The translations under genes and the position numbers were made by a program. Positions 7,919 through 14,944 of a stretch of 64,000 nucleotides of DNA are shown in pieces. Source of the stretch: Poseidonibacter antarcticus (GTDB lineage Bacteria > Campylobacterota > Campylobacteria > Campylobacterales > Arcobacteraceae); contig NZ_RCWF01000001.1 of the NCBI RefSeq assembly GCF_003667345.1, positions 460,443-524,442 on the forward strand. Direction: 5' to 3'. The notes under the pieces were generated by a model. That model worked only from the letters and a program-made list of their open reading frames with translations. It ran no database searches and was not told where the DNA came from. Positions within the stretch are counted from its first letter, which is position 1. Each line of letters begins with the position of its first letter.

Positions 7919-8554
7919 TTGAATACCAAAAGTAAATCATTTATTGAAGATACTTTAATTTTACTAGTAATAGGAGCTTTATTATATGGCTTATACTCTT
8001 TCTTTTTTGGATCTGAAGATATTACAGATAACTCATTTGAGAATCAAACTACTATTGAAAAGAAAATTGACATAAAGAAAAAAGAACCTGTAATAATAAA
8101 TGAAGAACAAAAAATTATTACTACTACAGAAGATGAAAATCAAGAAGTAGAAGAAATAAAAACAATAAAATCTCTAGAAAATCTTCCAAAAGAAATAAAA
8201 GAGAAAGTAAAAGAAGTTCAAGAAGAAGTAATAATAGAGAAACTTCCAGAAGAAATCAAAGAAGAAATCTCAACTCCAATAACTATAGGAGAATTTTATA
8301 AATCAATAGAAGACAAAATCTATTCAAATATATCAAGAGATGTAGATAAAAGCCTAATAAACAATATAAGTGAAGTAAATATAAGATTAACTATCTTAAA
8401 AAATGGGAAATATCAACAATTAAAATATATGGATGGAAACAAACAATACTACAACTTGATTAAACCATCAATTTTAAAAGTATTTCCTCTTGAGATTGAT
8501 GATTCATTAAAATATAAATTTCCAAGATATTTCAGAATGAAAGTAAAACCTTAA
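7919..8554 (+). CDS. TonB/TolA-like single-span envelope protein
   Basis: A 211-residue protein that starts at TTG with the ribosome site caagga. One membrane helix (about 12-30) is followed by an extended Glu/Lys/Pro linker with imperfect repeats (LPKEIKEKVKEVQEEV, LPEEIKEEIS), then a compact C-terminal domain from about 130 (IGEFYKSIEDKIYSNISRDVDKS ... IRLTILKNGKYQQLKYMDGN ... VFPLEIDDSLKYKF). This architecture and the C-terminal pattern are those of TonB/TolA energy-transducing proteins. No ExbB/ExbD genes are adjacent. It may be a TonB variant or a structural protein. Its end overlaps the convergent RNase H-like gene by four bases. Confidence 0.55.
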   Translation: MNTKSKSFIEDTLILLVIGALLYGLYSFFFGSEDITDNSFENQTTIEKKIDIKKKEPVIINEEQKIITTTEDENQEVEEIKTIKSLENLPKEIKEKVKEVQEEVIIEKLPEEIKEEISTPITIGEFYKSIEDKIYSNISRDVDKSLINNISEVNIRLTILKNGKYQQLKYMDGNKQYYNLIKPSILKVFPLEIDDSLKYKFPRYFRMKVKP

Positions 8555-9036
8555 GTTTTACTCTCACCCCGTAAAGCAGTTCTAGCTGCTTTATCTACGA
8601 TATTAAATACCTCATCAATATCATTTTTTAAGCTATTTTTTTTATGCCCTTTTACCTTAATAAACTCACAATTATATTTTTCTAAAAGCTTGAAAAAATC
8701 TCTATAAAGTTCACTATTGTTCAAAAGCTTACCCGAACTAGAATGATAATCCAAAGCTTGTAATTTTTCTTTTCTATGCAAAAGCCCAATAATATTTTGA
8801 CAATCAGTATAAATCTCAATAGTAGAATCAATGATATTTATATCACTCAAAGCCCAAAGAAGTGTTTGTATTTCCAATTTTGTTGAAGAAGTATTTTCAA
8901 ATCTTTTTAAAATAACATTTGATTTTAAATCATCTAAATTTTTCAAATTATCATCTGTAAGTAAAAGATAAGCACCAAAACCTATTTTTTTCTGAGGATT
9001 TACACTTCCATCTGTAAAGAGTTTTATTTTTTTCAT
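8551..9036 (-). CDS. RNase HI-like protein
   Basis: A 161-residue RNase H-fold protein. Four acidic catalytic residues can be placed: the Asp in KLFTDGSVNPQ, the Glu in STKLEIQTLLWAL, the Asp in EIYTDCQNI and the Asp in NIVDKAAR. The family cleaves RNA in RNA-DNA hybrids. The sequence is divergent from canonical RnhA, as often seen for a second RNase HI-like protein in this phylum. No partner gene is nearby; the tRNA-like element lies about 80 bases upstream on the same strand. Confidence 0.75.
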   Translation of the reverse strand: MKKIKLFTDGSVNPQKKIGFGAYLLLTDDNLKNLDDLKSNVILKRFENTSSTKLEIQTLLWALSDINIIDSTIEIYTDCQNIIGLLHRKEKLQALDYHSSSGKLLNNSELYRDFFKLLEKYNCEFIKVKGHKKNSLKNDIDEVFNIVDKAARTALRGESKT

Positions 9037-9116
9037 ATTATATATTATCCAATGTATTTAAATATTGTTTATTTGAAATTAGAGGAACAATTATAAGAAG
9101 GTTAATATATAGAAAA

Positions 9117-9191
9117 GAACTTTGGAGGAGTCGAACCTCCCTCTAGAATTACTTACAATTAATTTCTTAGTTCCCCGAAGCATAAAAGTTC
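9117..9191 (-). tRNA. tRNA-like element (atypical; possibly a tRNA relic)
   Basis: On the minus strand exactly 75 bases are bounded by a perfect 7-bp acceptor stem (GAACTTT / AAAGTTC) and carry a perfect T arm (GGAGG-TTCGACT-CCTCC) fitting TTCRANY. The D region has GGGG in a loop with only a 3-bp stem (CTT/AAG). The anticodon-arm position forms AATTA/TAATT, but with an 8-base loop (ATTGTAAG), so the anticodon is uncertain (GUA if one base is bulged). No CCA is encoded. It is probably a degenerate or unusual tRNA. Confidence 0.45.
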
Positions 9192-9192
9192 A

Positions 9193-9921
9193 TTATAAAT
9201 TTAGTGCTTTATACCTTATTCTATCTAATACTTTTTGTTGTAAGATTAAAACATGTGATAATGCTTTATTATATCGTTTATATTCTTTAGTATTATTATT
9301 CATCTCTATTAACATATAACTAATTTTAATTTCTGCATTACTTAATAATATATGAATAGAATCATATTTTTTGATTTTCCCATATAATTTAACTAGCTTA
9401 TCATATAAGTGTACAGATGTAGGATTATTTGCTGTAGCTAATAACAATATTTCAATTGAATCCTCCACTGAAATATTCTTTGTAAGTTGGTTTAATATTT
9501 CTATACTTTTTGATTTATGAAATTTTACATTTGATGCAAAACTCATGTTACTTCCAATATTTTTCTTTTTAGGTAAATGATCTTTACATATAATTTTATG
9601 ATGAATAATACCATTTTTTTTATTTACAATTAATTGATTACCATTAGGCAAATATAAAAAAATAAACTTTTTTACTTTTTCACTTATAAAATTTGTATTC
9701 ATTAGTTGCCAAATACTTAATCCAATTACAGATGAAAAACTAATTAAAAAAATTCTACGAGGTAAAATAGTTTTTAAGTTACAATATTTTTTAAATGAAT
9801 TTTCTTTTTTAAATTGTAAAATAACATTCTTATTGACTAAAATAATAATCAATGTAGTAACTATTATTCCAATTGATGTAACTATTGAATTAACTGAATC
9901 TATAAAATCGTAAATTATCAT
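9193..9921 (-). CDS. Hypothetical membrane protein with HxC motif
   Basis: A 242-residue protein I do not recognise. Two hydrophobic segments (about 10-30 and 56-73) are followed by a short strand-rich motif NGNQLIVNKKNGIIHH then KIICKDHLP, recalling small Cys/His metal-binding motifs, and then a helical C-terminal half with a possible TPR-like unit (SIEILLLATANNPTSVHLYDK). Its stop lies one base before the tRNA-like element on the same strand, so the two could share a transcript. It looks more AT-rich and Asn/Lys/Ile-rich than neighbouring housekeeping genes, which suggests an acquired gene. Confidence 0.55.
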   Translation of the reverse strand: MIIYDFIDSVNSIVTSIGIIVTTLIIILVNKNVILQFKKENSFKKYCNLKTILPRRIFLISFSSVIGLSIWQLMNTNFISEKVKKFIFLYLPNGNQLIVNKKNGIIHHKIICKDHLPKKKNIGSNMSFASNVKFHKSKSIEILNQLTKNISVEDSIEILLLATANNPTSVHLYDKLVKLYGKIKKYDSIHILLSNAEIKISYMLIEMNNNTKEYKRYNKALSHVLILQQKVLDRIRYKALNL

Positions 9922-10023
9922 ATTGAATAAACAATATTTTTCATAGTATTATCTTCATAATGATTATTTCCTTTAATATAATTGTTCTAAATTTCTAAGT
10001 ATCTGATAATAGCTATTTAATCT

Positions 10024-10128
10024 TCAATCTTGATTATTCCTTTTTTGTCTATTTACATTTCTTGCACTTATTATTTTAATAATTTCTTCGCCATCATCTG
10101 TAAAAAATAGATTAACAATGTCAATCAT
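10024..10128 (-). pseudogene. BrnT-like toxin C-terminal fragment
   Basis: The minus strand encodes 34 residues starting MIDIVNLFFTDDGEEI and continuing IKIISARNVNRQKR. The order (hydrophobic strand, D/G turn, IISARxxxxxE/KR) is the C-terminal half of BrnT (DUF497) RNase toxins of BrnTA toxin-antitoxin pairs. The N-terminal half with its catalytic residues is absent upstream and no BrnA antitoxin is visible downstream, where the frame runs on as RLNSYYQILRNLEQLY after an in-frame stop. I read it as a decayed toxin gene. Confidence 0.5.
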
Positions 10129-10274
10129 TAAAAATATTACATATTGAAATATTTTTAGATACATAAAAATATATTAGATATTATTTTAGTAAACCTTTTT
10201 TCATGAAATAACTAGGTAAATAATCTAAAGTCTTTTACTATCATTACCTATACAGTAAAAGAATTAAACAAAAA

Positions 10275-10283
10275 TGATATAAA
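10275..10283 (+). promoter_or_regulatory. Extended -10 of radA
   Basis: TGATATAAA is an extended -10 element about 30 bases before the radA ATG; no good -35 is seen, as is common with extended -10 promoters. Confidence 0.4.
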
Positions 10284-10311
10284 ATCACCTTTAGATTTTT
10301 AAGGAAAATAA

Positions 10312-11661
10312 ATGGCAAAGAAAAAAACATCACTATTTGAATGTCAACACTGTGGAGAACAAGCTACAAAATGGTTAGGAAAATGTCCTAGTTGTGGTTC
10401 TTGGGATTCTTTTATTGAGTTAAATCAAGACCAACAAGAAGTGATAAAACAAACTTCAAAAGTAAGAGATACAAAAACAAAAGCAACTCCAATTACTCAA
10501 ATCAAACAAGATAATGTAGTTAGATTTTCTTCTAACAACGATGAGTTTGATTTAGTTTTAGGTGGAGGAATAGTTCCAGGAAGTCTTACTTTGATTGGGG
10601 GAAGTCCTGGGGTTGGTAAGTCTACTTTACTTTTAAAAGTTGCAGGTTCTATAGCAGCTGGTGGGAAAAAAGTTTTATATGTATCAGGTGAAGAAAGTGC
10701 TGGTCAGATAAAACTACGAGCTAATAGACTTGATGCAAATCACGATGATGTATATTTATTAAGTGAGATTAAACTAGAAGAGATACAAGACGAGCTTTTA
10801 AGAGTAGATTATGAAGTTGTGATTATTGATTCTATTCAAACAATTTATTCTTCAAATCTTACATCTGCACCAGGAAGTGTTTCGCAAGTGCGAGAGATTA
10901 CTTTTGAGCTTATGAGAAAAGCAAAAGAATCAGATATTGCAATGTTTATAATAGGTCATATCACAAAAGATGGAAGTATAGCAGGACCTAGGGTTTTAGA
11001 ACATATGGTTGATACTGTTTTATATTTTGAAGGTGAATCTTCAAAAGAGTTACGAATGCTTCGAGGTTTCAAAAATAGATTTGGTTCAACTTCTGAAATT
11101 GGTATTTTTGAAATGACAGCTGAGGGTTTAATATCTGCAAAAGATATTGCTTCAAAGTTTTTTGATAAATCAAAAGCTCAAAGTGGTTCAGCTTTGACAA
11201 TTACTATGGAAGGAAGTCGTGCTTTAATACTTGAAGTTCAAGCTTTAGTAACAGAAAGTACCTATCCAAATCCAAAAAGAAGCGCAACAGGATTTGATGC
11301 AAATAGATTAAATATGCTTTTAGCCCTACTTGAAAAGAAAATTGATTTACCTCTAAATACTTATGATGTATTTATAAATATTTCAGGTGGTATAAAAATC
11401 AAAGAAAGTTCTGCGGATTTAGCTGTTGTTGCTGCTATTATTTCATCATTTAGAGATAGACCTATTTCAAAAGAGTCTGTATTTATTGGTGAAGTTTCAC
11501 TAACTGGTGAGATTAAAGATGTTTATTCTATTGATATGAGATTAAAAGAAGCACAAGCACAAGGAATCAAAAAAGCAGTAATTGCTCAAAAAACAAAACT
11601 AAAACTTAATCTAAAAGAGTTTCCAGTAGATGAAGTTACAAAAATGATAGAACTATTTTAA
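10312..11661 (+). CDS. radA: DNA repair protein RadA (Sms)
   Basis: A 449-residue protein of full family length. It has an N-terminal C4 zinc finger (CQHCG ... CPSCG, residues 11-29), a RecA-like ATPase with Walker A GGSPGVGKST, the RadA-specific KNRFG motif (FKNRFGSTSEIG), and a C-terminal Lon-like domain (from about 280, IKESSADLAVVAAI). RadA helps branch migration and processing of recombination intermediates. The start is an ATG after a taagga ribosome site. It is monocistronic: a terminator overlaps the stop. Confidence 0.97.
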   Translation: MAKKKTSLFECQHCGEQATKWLGKCPSCGSWDSFIELNQDQQEVIKQTSKVRDTKTKATPITQIKQDNVVRFSSNNDEFDLVLGGGIVPGSLTLIGGSPGVGKSTLLLKVAGSIAAGGKKVLYVSGEESAGQIKLRANRLDANHDDVYLLSEIKLEEIQDELLRVDYEVVIIDSIQTIYSSNLTSAPGSVSQVREITFELMRKAKESDIAMFIIGHITKDGSIAGPRVLEHMVDTVLYFEGESSKELRMLRGFKNRFGSTSEIGIFEMTAEGLISAKDIASKFFDKSKAQSGSALTITMEGSRALILEVQALVTESTYPNPKRSATGFDANRLNMLLALLEKKIDLPLNTYDVFINISGGIKIKESSADLAVVAAIISSFRDRPISKESVFIGEVSLTGEIKDVYSIDMRLKEAQAQGIKKAVIAQKTKLKLNLKEFPVDEVTKMIELF

Positions 11662-11678
11662 AATAGTTCTATTATTTA
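11647..11678 (+). terminator. radA terminator
   Basis: Perfect 13-bp inverted repeat atagaactatttt / aaaatagttctat (11647-11672) includes the last radA codons and is followed by a T-rich tail; it probably also serves the convergent thioesterase gene. Confidence 0.7.
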
Positions 11679-11687
11679 TTTTTAACT

Positions 11688-12098
11688 CTAATTTAACGTT
11701 TCTATTCTCTTTTTAGCACCACTCATTAGTCTTTCATTTGAAACTATTGCACGTGTATGAGTTCCTGTACCTACTTTTCCAGCTGAATCAACTACTTCAA
11801 TAGAAAACTTATAAAGTTTTCCTTCCATTCCTTCAAATGTAGCAGTTGAAATTGCAGTATCACCCTCAAGTGTTGGTGCTAAATGTATAATATTTACTCC
11901 AACTCCAACAGATAATTCACCCTCTTTTAAAAAAGGAATTAATATTTTTGCAGCTGAACACTCCATAAGTGCCACCATTCTTGCAGTTGCAAAAACATCA
12001 GGAAAACCATCATCTGGTGATATATTTAAATTACTTGCTAAATCTGATTGTTTTACTTTAAATTCTATTTTATCTTGTGTTCCAATTTCTAAAGCCAT
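11688..12098 (-). CDS. Hotdog-fold thioesterase (FlK-like)
   Basis: A 136-residue hotdog protein similar to the fluoroacetyl-CoA thioesterase (FlK) family: FATARMVALMECSAAKILIPFLKEGELSVG, then NIIHLAPTLEGDTAISTATF and KLYKFSIEVVDSAGKVGTGTHTR. In that family a Glu in MVALME and a His in the GTGTHTR region contribute to catalysis; both are here. The usual role in bacteria without organofluorine is acyl-CoA hydrolysis of unknown specificity. It is monocistronic and convergent with radA. Confidence 0.8.
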   Translation of the reverse strand: MALEIGTQDKIEFKVKQSDLASNLNISPDDGFPDVFATARMVALMECSAAKILIPFLKEGELSVGVGVNIIHLAPTLEGDTAISTATFEGMEGKLYKFSIEVVDSAGKVGTGTHTRAIVSNERLMSGAKKRIETLN

Positions 12099-12227
12099 AA
12101 AAAATCCTTTTAATTTATTTTGATAATTCTAACATATATTTAACATTAAATAAACTTAATCTAATTTTTTACTTAATCTACTAATATATAAAACTTTGCT
12201 ACAATCGCGTAAATTAAAAGGTAAATA

Positions 12228-12647
12228 ATGATTGATATTGAAAATAACACCTCTTTTGATGTACCAACATCGCTTATTGAAGATATAGCTTCATCTTTAA
12301 CACAAAAAGATATTGAACTTATTATTGTACATAATGATGAAATTCGAGAATTAAATAGTGAGCATAGAAATATTAATAAAGCTACAGATGTTTTATCTTT
12401 TCCATTAGAATTTGATATGCCAAATATGCCTTTGGGTTCCATTGTAATTTCTTTAGATTTTGTAGAAGAAAAAGCAAAAGAGTATAAACATACAGACAAA
12501 GAAGAGTTTTGCCTTCTATTTATTCATGGTATATTGCATCTTTTAGGATATGACCACGAAGTTGATAATGGCGAACATAGAACAAAAGAAGAAGAATTAA
12601 TCAAACAATTTAATTTACCAGATAGCTTAATAGTAAGGAACTCATAA
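12228..12647 (+). CDS. ybeY: Endoribonuclease YbeY (rRNA maturation)
   Basis: A 139-residue metalloprotein with the YbeY zinc motif HGILHLLGYDH (three histidines) near residues 100-110. The conserved RELNSEHRNINKATDVLSFPLE precedes it. YbeY acts in 16S rRNA 3'-end maturation and ribosome quality control. The start is ATG with an aaaaggtaa ribosome site. The antiporter gene starts two bases after its stop, so the pair is co-transcribed. Confidence 0.95.
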   Translation: MIDIENNTSFDVPTSLIEDIASSLTQKDIELIIVHNDEIRELNSEHRNINKATDVLSFPLEFDMPNMPLGSIVISLDFVEEKAKEYKHTDKEEFCLLFIHGILHLLGYDHEVDNGEHRTKEEELIKQFNLPDSLIVRNS

Positions 12648-12648
12648 A

Positions 12649-13569
12649 ATGGACATTTTTATATTTATTGTTTCAATGGCTGCACTTATTTATGGTGCGG
12701 ATTTTATCATTGAACAAAGTGAAAAGATTGCATTACATTATAAGATTTCAAGTTTTGTAATTGGTGCTACATTAGTTGCACTTGGAACTTCTCTACCTGA
12801 AATGGCAGTTTCAATGTCTGCTTCAATAAAAGGTAGTGGAGATATTGCAGTTGCAAATGTTATTGGTAGTACTATTTTCAATATTTCTTTAGTCCTTGGA
12901 GTTGTATTTTTAATTGCTAAAAATGTAAAACCAACAAGAGATTTATTTGCAAAAGATTCAGCTTGGTCTTTATTCCCTATTTTTGCATTTATTCTAATGG
13001 GGATAGATGGTGAAATAAACTTTGTTGATGGTCTTTTATTTCTAGCACTTATGGCTGGATATTTAATGTTCTTAATCTCTAGTAATGCAATGGAAGAAAT
13101 AGATGAAGATATAGCAAAAGAAAAGTTTGCATGGGGAAAAACTGCCTTACTATTAGCAGTTGGATTTATTTTTGTTGTTGTAGGTGCTGATTTTGCAATA
13201 GATAGTGCTTCAAATATTGCAAGAAGTTTTGGTATTTCAGAATGGGTTATTGGATTATTTTTAATTGCATTTGGTACATCATTACCTGAACTTACTATTT
13301 CGATTAAATCAGCTCTTAACAATAACACTGATTTAGCAATTGGTAATATTATTGGTTCAAATGTTGCGAACTTTACTATGGTTTTAGGATTATCGTCATT
13401 GATAAATCCATTAAATGTTGATTTATCTGCTAACTTATTTGATATTACAGCTGCTGTTATTGCTTCTGTTATGCTTGTATTTATAACAGCTAATAAACTT
13501 TATAATAAATCTGCAGGAATTGCTTTAATGGTGATTTTAGCCTTAGTAGTACAAAATAGCCTAGCTTAA
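12649..13569 (+). CDS. Calcium/sodium antiporter (CaCA family, YrbG-like)
   Basis: A 306-residue inner-membrane protein with about ten helices and the two alpha-repeats of the CaCA superfamily: GATLVALGTSLPEMAVSMSAS with GSTIFNISLVLG in the first half and GLFLIAFGTSLPELTISIKSA with GSNVANFTMVLG in the second. The Glu in each SLPE motif is an ion ligand. It exchanges cations such as Ca2+ for Na+ or H+. It is coupled to ybeY and ends in a terminator. Confidence 0.93.
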   Translation: MDIFIFIVSMAALIYGADFIIEQSEKIALHYKISSFVIGATLVALGTSLPEMAVSMSASIKGSGDIAVANVIGSTIFNISLVLGVVFLIAKNVKPTRDLFAKDSAWSLFPIFAFILMGIDGEINFVDGLLFLALMAGYLMFLISSNAMEEIDEDIAKEKFAWGKTALLLAVGFIFVVVGADFAIDSASNIARSFGISEWVIGLFLIAFGTSLPELTISIKSALNNNTDLAIGNIIGSNVANFTMVLGLSSLINPLNVDLSANLFDITAAVIASVMLVFITANKLYNKSAGIALMVILALVVQNSLA

Positions 13570-13588
13570 AAGCTAGACTATTTTTTTA
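13561..13588 (+). terminator. Terminator after the antiporter
   Basis: ctagct / agctag stem with a taaa loop (the loop includes the stop codon) followed by a T run. Confidence 0.7.
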
Positions 13589-13993
13589 CTTATTACAGTG
13601 AGAACAAAGCCCTGTTAAAACTAAATTTGTTGAATCTATTTTAAACTTACTTAAAGAGTTAACCTCTTCTAATACACTACTTACATTCAAAGTTATATCT
13701 TCAATATTTCCACACGATGAACAAACTAAATGAGCATGTTCTGTTTTAACTAATTCAAAAACTGATTTAGTATTTGGAATTTTTACTTCTGAAAGAAAAA
13801 CCTTTTCAAGCATTGCATTTATATTTTTATATATAGTTGCAAGTGAAATAGAAGGAAACTTTGTAAGTAACTTTTTGTATAAATCATCAATATTCATATG
13901 ACCATTTAAATAAAGTTCTTCAACAATAGCAACTCTTTGAGGTGTTACTTTTAGATCATATTCCTTTAATAAACCTGTATAATTCGATATCAT
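13586..13993 (-). CDS. perR: Fur-family peroxide-stress regulator PerR
   Basis: A Fur-fold regulator. I place the start at the ATG at 13993 (MISNYTGLL; 135 residues): it has the ribosome site ggaaagg six bases upstream, while the ATG nine codons earlier has none. The N-terminal winged helix (KVTPQRVAIVEELYLNGHMN, SLATIYKNINAMLEK) and the HAHLVCSSCG / LTGLCSHCNK zinc cysteines are present. Divergence from the desulforubrerythrin gene and overall similarity point to PerR rather than Fur. PerR represses peroxide-defence genes with Fe/Mn and is inactivated by peroxide. Confidence 0.85.
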   Translation of the reverse strand: MISNYTGLLKEYDLKVTPQRVAIVEELYLNGHMNIDDLYKKLLTKFPSISLATIYKNINAMLEKVFLSEVKIPNTKSVFELVKTEHAHLVCSSCGNIEDITLNVSSVLEEVNSLSKFKIDSTNLVLTGLCSHCNK

Positions 13994-14242
13994 TACCTTT
14001 CCTTTCGTGAAATAATACAATATGTTATATTTAATTCACTAATATTTATTCTGGAATTATAGCATATATTTTATTAAAGGAAAATAATTTTCCTTTAAGT
14101 TTCTATATATTATAATTATCTATTGGAAAAAGATTTTCTATAACTAAATATTATTGTTAATAAACCGCCTTACTTAGGCTAGTTTAAGAGCAGTTTTATA
14201 TGAATATCAATAGAATAAACATTAAAATTAAGAGGATTAAAT
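13994..14242. promoter_or_regulatory. perR / rubrerythrin divergent regulatory region
   Basis: This 249-base spacer contains a perfect palindrome at 14074-14098 (TTAAAGGAAAAT-A-ATTTTCCTTTAA), a Per-box-like TATTATAATTAT at 14108-14119, and a small hairpin at 14162-14185 (GCCT/AGGC within AAAC/GTTT) that could lie in the rubrerythrin 5' leader. PerR in Campylobacter represses both its own gene and the rubrerythrin gene; binding here is inferred. Confidence 0.5.
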
Positions 14243-14893
14243 ATGAGACAATACGAAACGTACAGATGTAATAAATGTGGTAACGAAGTTGAAGTTCAAA
14301 AAGTTGGTGGTGGAGAATTACACTGCTGTGGTGAAGCTATGGAAATGATTACAGAAGATTTAACAGCAGTTAATTTAATGAAAGCATTTGCAGGCGAATC
14401 AATGGCTAGAAACAAGTATGAATATTATGCTAAAGTTGCACAAAAAGAAGGTTATAGAGATATTGCTGAACACTTCCAAAGAGCTGCTAATAATGAAAAA
14501 ATGCATGCTAAACTTGAACTTAAAATGCATAATCAAATTGTATCAGGTAAAGAACTTGGAAATACTATTGAAAACCTTAATGATGCGATTAATGGTGAAT
14601 CATATGAAAATGTAACAATGTATCCAGATTTTGCAGCTATTGCAAAAGAAGAAGAACATAAAGATGTTGCAAGAATTCTTGCAGGAATTGGTAAAATTGA
14701 AGTTGAACATGAAAAGATGTATAGAATGCTTCTTGAAAGACTTGAATCAGGGAAAGAACACGAAAGTGATGAAGAAGAAGAGTGGATCTGTGAAGTATGT
14801 GGACATATTCATAGAGGGAAAAAAGCTTTAAAAGTTTGTCCTGTATGTAAACACCCACAAGAGTACCAATCAAGATTAAATTCTAAAAAGTAA
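14243..14893 (+). CDS. rrc: Desulforubrerythrin (peroxide-scavenging)
   Basis: A 216-residue three-domain protein. The N-terminal desulforedoxin-like centre has C9, C12, C28 and C29 (YRCNKCG ... LHCCGEAM). A four-helix diiron domain follows (about 40-170), with metal-ligand motifs ESMARNKYEYYAK, NNEKMH, EEEHKDVAR and KIEVEHEKMY. A C-terminal rubredoxin-like centre has C183, C186, C199 and C202 (WICEVCGHIH ... KVCPVCKHP). This order and length match Campylobacter Rrc/desulforubrerythrin, which reduces hydrogen peroxide. It is transcribed away from perR, consistent with PerR control. Confidence 0.92.
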   Translation: MRQYETYRCNKCGNEVEVQKVGGGELHCCGEAMEMITEDLTAVNLMKAFAGESMARNKYEYYAKVAQKEGYRDIAEHFQRAANNEKMHAKLELKMHNQIVSGKELGNTIENLNDAINGESYENVTMYPDFAAIAKEEEHKDVARILAGIGKIEVEHEKMYRMLLERLESGKEHESDEEEEWICEVCGHIHRGKKALKVCPVCKHPQEYQSRLNSKK

Positions 14894-14913
14894 TTAAAAA
14901 AAAGGATATCTTT

Positions 14914-14940
14914 GGTAATATAAGAAAAATTACCGGAGAT
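14914..14940 (+). promoter_or_regulatory. Hairpin next to the ribosome site of the nuclease gene
   Basis: GGTAAT (14914-14919) pairs with ATTACC (14929-14934), directly abutting the ribosome site GGAGAT and TTG start. It may tune translation or be a weak transcription signal. Confidence 0.3.
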
Positions 14941-14944
14941 AGCC

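Larger units (their letters stand above)
9922..10311. other. Gene-poor region with toxin relic
   Basis: About 390 bases between the hypothetical membrane protein and radA. It contains a BrnT-like fragment (10024-10128, minus), an 8-bp inverted repeat CTTTTACT / AGTAAAAG (10232-10239, 10254-10261) and the radA promoter candidate. Nothing else coding was seen. Confidence 0.5.

Noticed and set aside
9117..9191. Calling the tRNA-like element a functional tRNA-Tyr (GUA)
   Set aside because: Bacterial tRNA-Tyr has a long variable arm and this element does not; the loop has eight bases, so no isotype is assigned.
9122..9319. 65-residue plus-strand frame over the tRNA-like element
   Set aside because: It overlaps the tRNA-like structure and the hypothetical gene on the minus strand and has no ribosome site.
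12738..13328. Long minus-strand frame opposite the cation antiporter gene
   Set aside because: Complement of a membrane-protein gene; no ribosome site and no recognisable protein. The plus-strand CaCA motifs are clear.
14388..14873. Several frames inside the desulforubrerythrin gene on both strands
   Set aside because: Shadows of a Lys/Glu-rich gene; repetitive Leu/Lys or Leu/Gln composition without motifs.
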